64,000 bases of DNA, taken from contig CDMY01000320.1 of NCBI GenBank assembly GCA_001179505.1, positions 38,616-102,615 on the forward strand. Reading direction: 5' to 3'. The translations under genes were made by a program, and so were the position numbers. Positions 58,280-64,000 of this stretch are shown here, piece after piece; position 1 is the first letter of the stretch, and each line of letters starts with the position of its first letter. The notes beneath the pieces were generated by a model that was not told the origin of the DNA, made no database searches, and was given only the letters and a program-made list of their open reading frames with translations. The DNA comes from Vitrella brassicaformis. Taxonomy: Eukaryota > Sar > Vitrellaceae.

Positions 58280-59199
58280 ATGTTTCGTGTGTCCTGCGTC
58301 GCGATCTTGGCTCTGGCCGCGTCCCTCAGCCATGGCTTCGTCCTCCGCAGCCCCGCCAGGCAGAGGCTCGCTGCAGCCGCTCCACAGGGCCAGAGATGTG
58401 CAGCGAGGTACCGTGTGTGCAGGCAATGCGTCGGGAGGCTATGCATGAAGGTGGGGGCACAGAGATCTGCAGATCTGTCATTGCATTGCAGTCTGTGTGC
58501 CCTTCCCTTCCTGCTGATTGCAGGTTGGAGTGCTGTTCAGCACATCGACAGGCAACTGCGAGACGGTGGGCGGCTACATCGTCCAGGCGGCCAAGGCGGC
58601 GGGGCTCGACGTCGACGATCTTAAAGAGGTGGGTGTGCCGCCACTCACACAACCATCCATCATCAGACAGCTTTTGTGCGTATGGGTCTGTCTGCAGGTG
58701 AGCGAAGCGCGTGAGATCGAGAAGTACAGCGGCTTGATAGTGGGCGCGCCGACCTGGAACACGGGAGCCGACTCCGAGAGGTCGGGCACCTCATGGGACG
58801 AGTGGCTGTACAGCGACCTGCCCTCGCTCAACCTCAAGGACAAGAAGGTGGCTGTCTTCGGTGTCGGCGACCAGATCTCATACGGAGACAACTTCTGCGA
58901 CGCTGCCGGTGAGCTCTACGACCAATTCCTCAAGGTCACCACAGCACAGCACACACCCACCCACACAGACAGACCGACAGACAGACCGAACGGCACCGAC
59001 TCGTGGTCGTATGCAGGCTGGTTGTAAGATGCTCGGGTTTACCAGCACTGACGGCTATGACCATGACGACAGCAAGGCGCTGCTGCCCGACGGCCGTTTC
59101 TGCGGACTGATGCTCGACGAGGACAACCAGTCGGAGGAGTCGGAGGGCCGGGCCAACAAGTGGATAGAACAGCTCAAGGGAGAGGGCCTCTTCGCGTAA
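58280..59199 (+). CDS. plastid flavodoxin
   Basis: Exons 58280-58450, 58524-58628, 58698-58934 and 59017-59199; all joins are phase 0, 231 residues. The leader (MFRVSCVAILALAASLSHGF) ends in G/F, followed by a basic transit peptide (RSPARQRLAAAAPQGQRCAA). The flavodoxin part shows the FMN phosphate loop FSTSTGNCE, LIVGAPTWNTGADSE, the WDEWLYSDL loop carrying the isoalloxazine-stacking residues, VAVFGVGDQISYGDNFCDA, and the C-terminal helix NKWIEQLKGEG. It is a long-chain flavodoxin of the algal photosynthetic type, able to replace ferredoxin after photosystem I, usually under iron limitation. No iron-responsive element could be identified by eye in the promoter. Confidence 0.9.
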
Positions 59200-60142
59200 A
59201 TGACACAATGGATGGATGAAGACGTCACAGACAGAGAAGACATCATTACTGGACTGGACTGCTGATGGAAGGGATGTGACTGCATGCGGTAAATTGGTGG
59301 GTGGGCATGTGGGGGTGCGTGCGGTGTGGGTGTGTGGGTGGGGACTGCATGAGATTTTCCCATGATGCGCCCGGCACGATCGATTTTCGACGGCTGACGG
59401 ACTCGGGCCCTGATCGTCGCGTCGCCGACCTGTTGATAGGATAGACCTGGATGGGTTTCTTTGGGCAAATTTAGACTTTCGTGCACAGCGCCTGTGCAAA
59501 GACCTACCTGATTTCGACCACACCTTAGTGGCTGGCTGGCTCCTGCTCGTGTGACTTGCTTGCATCACTTGCGACCATGATTGCGTGTGTGGCTCTCTGT
59601 CGAGGGACGGATGCTGACTGATATTCACTGAGTTGTCAACGACGCAGTGAATGAACGGCACAAAGTATACTTACACAACTGGTCGTGGCATGAAGAGCTG
59701 GGTCTCTGTGCAAGCACGCGTGTCTCGCTCTCTATCTCTGTGGCATTCTGGTGGCGCGCGTGTCTGTCATCGCCATGTGGAGCAATATCGACTGGCTTTG
59801 ATGGAAGCCACTCGACAAAGCTCCCAACGTTTCTTTGACAGGCTCAACGCACCAGCAGAAGTGCCCCACCGACACACTGCACACGGATGAAGGGACGGGT
59901 GGCATGGTCGGATGGGTCATACACAGTCACACCTCACTCACTGCACCAGTCACCAGTCGCACATGCCACTCAATCCACCTAGGTAGCATGTGCCGCATGG
60001 CCAATCGAGAGGACGATCGACCATCTCGCACACAGCCAGAAGGTGGTTGAGTGGTATGTATGAGGGCTCACACACACACACACACACGTGATCGCATACA
60101 CGCGGACAGACCATCAATCACACGAATCAATCAACCAGTCAG
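59200..60142. other. intergenic containing repeat copy 2
   Basis: 3' flank of flavodoxin, G/T-rich near 59296-59345, then the repeat at 59651-59965 and a (CA)n tract near 60070-60088. No supported gene. Confidence 0.5.
59651..59965. repeat. dispersed repeat, copy 2
   Basis: Direct copy of 55785-56095, with small indels and point differences. See copy 1. Confidence 0.7.
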
Positions 60143-63100
60143 TCACGCAAGAGGGAGGCCCTCATCCCCGATCCCCTCCTCGCCATTCCCACCATCCACA
60201 CCCACACCTACACCCCCTCCCGTCATCGGCTCCTGCTTGACACGCACCAACTCACCACCACCACCACCACCCCTGTCATCTCCCCCGTCCGTCCGCTTGT
60301 CCTTTTCCTCCCTCATCCGCGCCACCTGCTCGGCCACCCTCTTGCGCAAAGACTCGGGGGCGTATGTGATGTCGTACTGGGCGCAGAGGGCAGCGGCGCG
60401 TGTGGCCATGACGGGCAGGGGTGGCGGGGTCCCTTTGGCGGCGGAGTAGTCGTCGTGCCACTGCCAGAAGTCGGGCCATATGACGGCGTACTTTGAGCTG
60501 TTGACGGGCTGCTGGTGGTGGTGGGGGCGGGCCAGGCGGGCGGGGGTTGCGGACGATGCCGATGCTGATTCTGCATTTGTGGAGACAGCCAGATAGACAG
60601 ACAGACAGACACATGCTGTCCTCCCTCCTGCTCTGTTAATGTGGAGATGTGTGAAGGTGTGCACGTACCACTGGCAGCGGCGGCAGCAGCTGCAGCCGAA
60701 GCCGATTGGCTCCTGTCACCATCACCAACACGCTTCCTCTTGCCCACCTAATCACAGACAGACAGACAATGCATCCGTCCATGCATCCACCAATGCCGCC
60801 TCTCGACACATGCCCTTCTCGCTGCTCACCTTTTTATCGACATCGTGTGCCATGTGTCGTCTAGTCTTGGCTTGCGCCTGCTGTTGGCGAGACCGGAGAG
60901 ACGAGAGCCGGCCTTGTGCGGCACGGGGGTCCTGCAGCCGCACCGTCCGTTTCCTGCCCAGCAGCTGGTGCCAGGGAGACAGGTTTCTCTCCACCCACAC
61001 ACTCTGATAACCACACGAAGCATGTCATCCCATGCAGACAGACACCCATGCCATGCATGTGTGTGAATGGCGTGTGTGCCGGCTGGCTGGCTGACTCACC
61101 TTGAGAGTCTTGGCCGTGTCCTTGATTCCTTTTGTGTTGAGGTGCTCTTCGGGCTCCCACGTGTCGCCGCCCTTGGGCCACTCGCCGCCCGGCCACCCGT
61201 ACCAGCGGATGAGATACTCGAAGCTCACAGGGGACCCACTCACACTGTCCAACTCTGCATGAGCACGCAAAAGAGCCTGTTGTGTTGTGTTGTCCCCCAT
61301 TGCGTGTCCGCTCTTTGTTTGTGTCACCCACCTGTCTGTGTGCGTGGTCGGAGGGCGATGATGTGTTCGGCCTCATACTCGCCAGTGCTAGAGAGTGCGG
61401 CGGGCTTGGTGGTGCGGGCGGCAGTGCCGCGCACCTCCTCCTCGGTCAGCTGCGGGTTGACCACGGTCAAGTCCTTCTGCTCTTGGGGGCTCAGGTTGGC
61501 AACGCCCACCCACTCGGGCGTCGGGGCGTCGGACTCTGCTGAATCGTCATCGGCGTTACGATCCACTCTGCCGAGGGCACCCTGCTCACGGTGTGGGGCG
61601 ACCGGTGGCTGTGGTGTTGCTGGCGGTGGGAGGGCGGCTGCTGCTGCCGCTGCTGCCGCTGCTGCGGGGGGCTGCTCGGGCACCACCACCACCTGCAATG
61701 GACAATACAACAGAGGAGAGAGATGCAGACATGTGTGTGTTATCGTGGTGTGCTGGCTGTGCGTACCTCTGATAATTCAGCGATGCCGTTCACTTGGTCG
61801 CTCTCTGCGGCGGCTGCTACTGCTGCTGCTGCTGCTGCGGCGGGTGGCTGTTCCGCCGGTGCAGCCATCTCCTCGTCAGCCCTCTTCTGCTCGCCTTCCA
61901 TGGTGCCTTCCTCTCCGCCCTTCTCTGCCCAGCCCCCAGACACCGTGTCAACCGCCATTGGCACGGCCGCCTCACCACCACCGCTAGGCCCACCACCCCG
62001 GGCAGCGCTGGCGCCTTCCTCCTCCTCCTCCTGCTTTGTGGGTTGGTTGGCAACCTCCCCAGTGCCCATGGACGGCGGCTGCTGGACATCCTTGATCGCC
62101 TTGTCGGCCTCCAGCTCCTTGACCCTCGCGGCCGCTGCTGCCGCCCTGCTGATGAGAGACATCCCTCCCGACGCCGAGCCGGCAGATCGGGGTGGGGAAG
62201 GCTTCGGATGTTTCGGCTGCTTCTGCTGCTTCTGCGGGGTCTTGGTCGTGGCGTGGGGCAGCGAACTAAGCTTTGGTGGGGAGGGCGAGATGAGCGACGC
62301 CTTGTATGCAATGGCGCAACTGAGGGCCTCCTCGATGCCCCTCGGCGTCAGGCTGACTGGGGGAAAGAGCTTCTGCGGCTCGTCGGCACCCCTGACGCCG
62401 ATAAGCGACACCCGCCAGACCTGCTGCCGCGGCAGCCAGTAGATGGACGGCAGCCGCCCCTGCGCGCTTAGGTCCGCCAGCAACTTCTTGGCGGTCGCGT
62501 TGGCTTCCTCCTCGCTCATCAAGAGGTGGTGCTCGCGGGGCCGCTTCTCCTTCTGCTTTTGTTTCTGTTTCTTGTTGTTGGCTGCCGCGGGGGGTGGGGG
62601 CGGGGCGCTCTTCTTGCGTGACGATGGGGGAGGTCGGTGGCGCCTGGGTTTGGCTGCTCTTGGGGCGGCGGCTGCGCGTGCGGAGAGGGCGTTATCGTCA
62701 ACATCTTCATCGGCGTCCCAGGGGAAATTCTCGTCCTGCATCTTCTTGATCGACCTGACACCACAGCCGGACACACACAGACACACGTGTATGCGGGATT
62801 CTGCGGCCCATCTGTGTGTGTCTGTGTGGATGTGTCGCTGTCTCACTTGGGCAGATCGACGGGAGGCATGTTGTACTGCTGCAGGACGGTGTTGCGACAG
62901 GTGAGTGTCTTCCTCAGCGCGTCTCGGACGCCGTCGACTGTCCACTCGTGCGGGCGGTAGCTCCCCAGCTCCTTGACGGTCTGGTCCTGGAACACCCGAG
63001 ACACGAAGTGACCCTCCTCACTCATCCAGTCGATCCCTACACCATCACAATACACACCACAAGGAACGAACTTGGTTGGTCGCTCTGTCTGTATGGTGTG

Positions 63101-64000
63101 GCGGGTGTGTGACGAGTCTGGGTACCAAGGACAGGTGGCGGTGAGAGCAGGTCCGTCTCCTGCTTGAGGGTCTCCATCATGGCCTCGGCGATCCTCTCCC
63201 CCCTCTCACGCACCACGTCGCGCCCCCCGCGCACCGCCGACGGACACGGCAGCACCGGCAGCTGGAACATGGGGGGCATCGGCGGGCCGCGCGAGGGGGA
63301 AGCCCGGGGCTTCGACATCCTCTCCTCGAATGAGAGGGTCTGGTCAAAGGTCTTGGTGCAGTGCATGCGCATGAGCTCCGGCATGGTCATTTTGAGCATG
63401 TCGGGGGGCACCTGGATCGGCCGGCAACCCACCTCCGCCGCCAGCTTGTTCCTCACAGCCATGGCCTGGACAAACGCTGCGCGAATGGCGGAGAAGGTGG
63501 GGCGCTCGGGAACGATACGCCGGCTGCCGTTGGGCCAAAGGCAAAACAGGCGAGGGATGGGTGGTTTGATGGTTGGTGGTGGGACGGTTGTGATGGCCGT
63601 GGTCTTTCTTTCTTACGGAGTGTGTCCGTCGGTGTCTTGGGGGAAGTGGCAGCGGAAGGCCCACGGCTGCACGCCACTGGGGTCGCAGTGGACATGGACA
63701 GCAACACCTGGCAACACGAATCACATACAAGATATTTCTCTCTCCATCTCGTTCCCTCCTTCTCCCGTCCTCTGTCCAATACACACCTGCGTTGCCCATC
63801 TGCTCAGATGGTGTCTGCCTCTTCACCGCCTCAATCATCCGCCGCCCAAGCATTATCGCCCGCCCGGCATTCAGCTCCACTTCCTCTGGCTCATCCGCTG
63901 CCGCCGCAGATGGCTGCTGTTGCTGTGGCTGTGGCTGGGCCGGCCCGGCCGCCTGCACCTGCCGACGAGTCTTGGGAGGGCTGGGAGGGATGCTCGCGAT
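60143..64000 (-). CDS. AP2-like and chromodomain nuclear protein 3 (5' end outside window)
   Basis: Exons 60143-60570, 60669-60747, 60831-61004, 61100-61254, 61332-61692, 61767-62754, 62847-63036, 63126-63523, 63617-63707 and 63787 to beyond 64000; all phases agree. From the N-terminal side: AP2-like segment 1 (VHCDPSGVQPWAFRCHFPQ, then FSAIRAAFVQAMAVRNKLA); segment 2 (GIDWMSEEGHFVSRVFQDQ, then VRDALRKTLTCRN); basic RPREHH region; segment 3 (IYWLPRQQVWRVSLIGVRG, then GIEEALSCAIAYKASL), the best match to an AP2 fold; Ala-, Glu- and Pro-rich linkers; chromodomain (YEAEHIIALRPRTQT, then FEYLIRWYGWPGGEW, DTWEPEEHL); and a basic tail with VGKRKRV. About 1,000 residues are visible. The chromodomain is complete and canonical. 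Probable transcription or chromatin regulator. Confidence 0.65.

Overview
This 64 kb window is nuclear DNA of a gene-dense, GC-rich eukaryote with short introns. The gene content points to a photosynthetic alveolate, most probably a chromerid such as Vitrella; the species is an inference. The indications are: introns of about 60-150 nt whose 3' part is a (TG)n tract before the AG; two adjacent genes with signal-plus-transit leaders typical of complex red plastids (a flavodoxin and a membrane protein); a RAP-domain organelle RNA-binding protein; candidate cilium genes (a giant WD40 protein, an LRRC61-like protein, a cNMP-binding protein); and three proteins with AP2-like segments. There are no operons, tRNAs, rRNAs or CRISPR arrays.

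Layout, left half: a protein-kinase-like gene (0.6-3.0 kb, +); a small protein ending in a CaaX box (4.2-5.1 kb, -); a region with a long imperfect hairpin (6.6 kb); a DUF2256 gene (-) divergent from a secreted His-rich protein (8.0-11.5 kb, +); a one-TM protein (-) divergent from a CBS-domain protein (12.7-14.7 kb, +); a RAP protein (15.5-19.0 kb, -) divergent from APRT (19.0-20.6 kb, +); a degenerate kinase-like gene (21-23.2 kb, +); a roughly 3,000-residue WD40/coiled-coil protein (23.8-34.7 kb, -) divergent from an LRRC61-like gene (34.8-35.9 kb, +); a cNMP-binding protein (36.0-38.6 kb, -); a tiny TM protein (-) divergent from a RING-H2 membrane ligase (40.0-41.5 kb, +).

Layout, right half: about 1.9 kb with no gene but a perfect 15-bp hairpin (42.1 kb); a CCCH zinc-finger gene (43.4-45.0 kb, -); two inverted copies of a small gene (45.2 and 47.3 kb); then a cluster in which three genes (47.4-50.5 kb +, 52.7-55.6 kb +, 60.1 to beyond 64 kb -) combine AP2-like segments with a chromodomain in the C-terminal part. 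Between them lie an acidic-repeat gene that shares an inverted segment with its neighbour, an unidentified gene, the divergent plastid pair (56.6-59.2 kb) and two copies of a roughly 300-bp repeat.

Two signals run through the window. The 7-mer GCGAGCT (or its complement) lies in eight of the intergenic gaps between divergent genes, usually within 10-60 bp of a start codon, and looks like a core promoter element. Three genes have reading frames broken by what looks like one missing G in a short G run, which suggests sequence error or a shared biological cause.

Coordinates of exons were worked out by hand from GT-AG sites and reading frame and may be off by a base or two. Protein family calls are from motif recognition, not from database searches.
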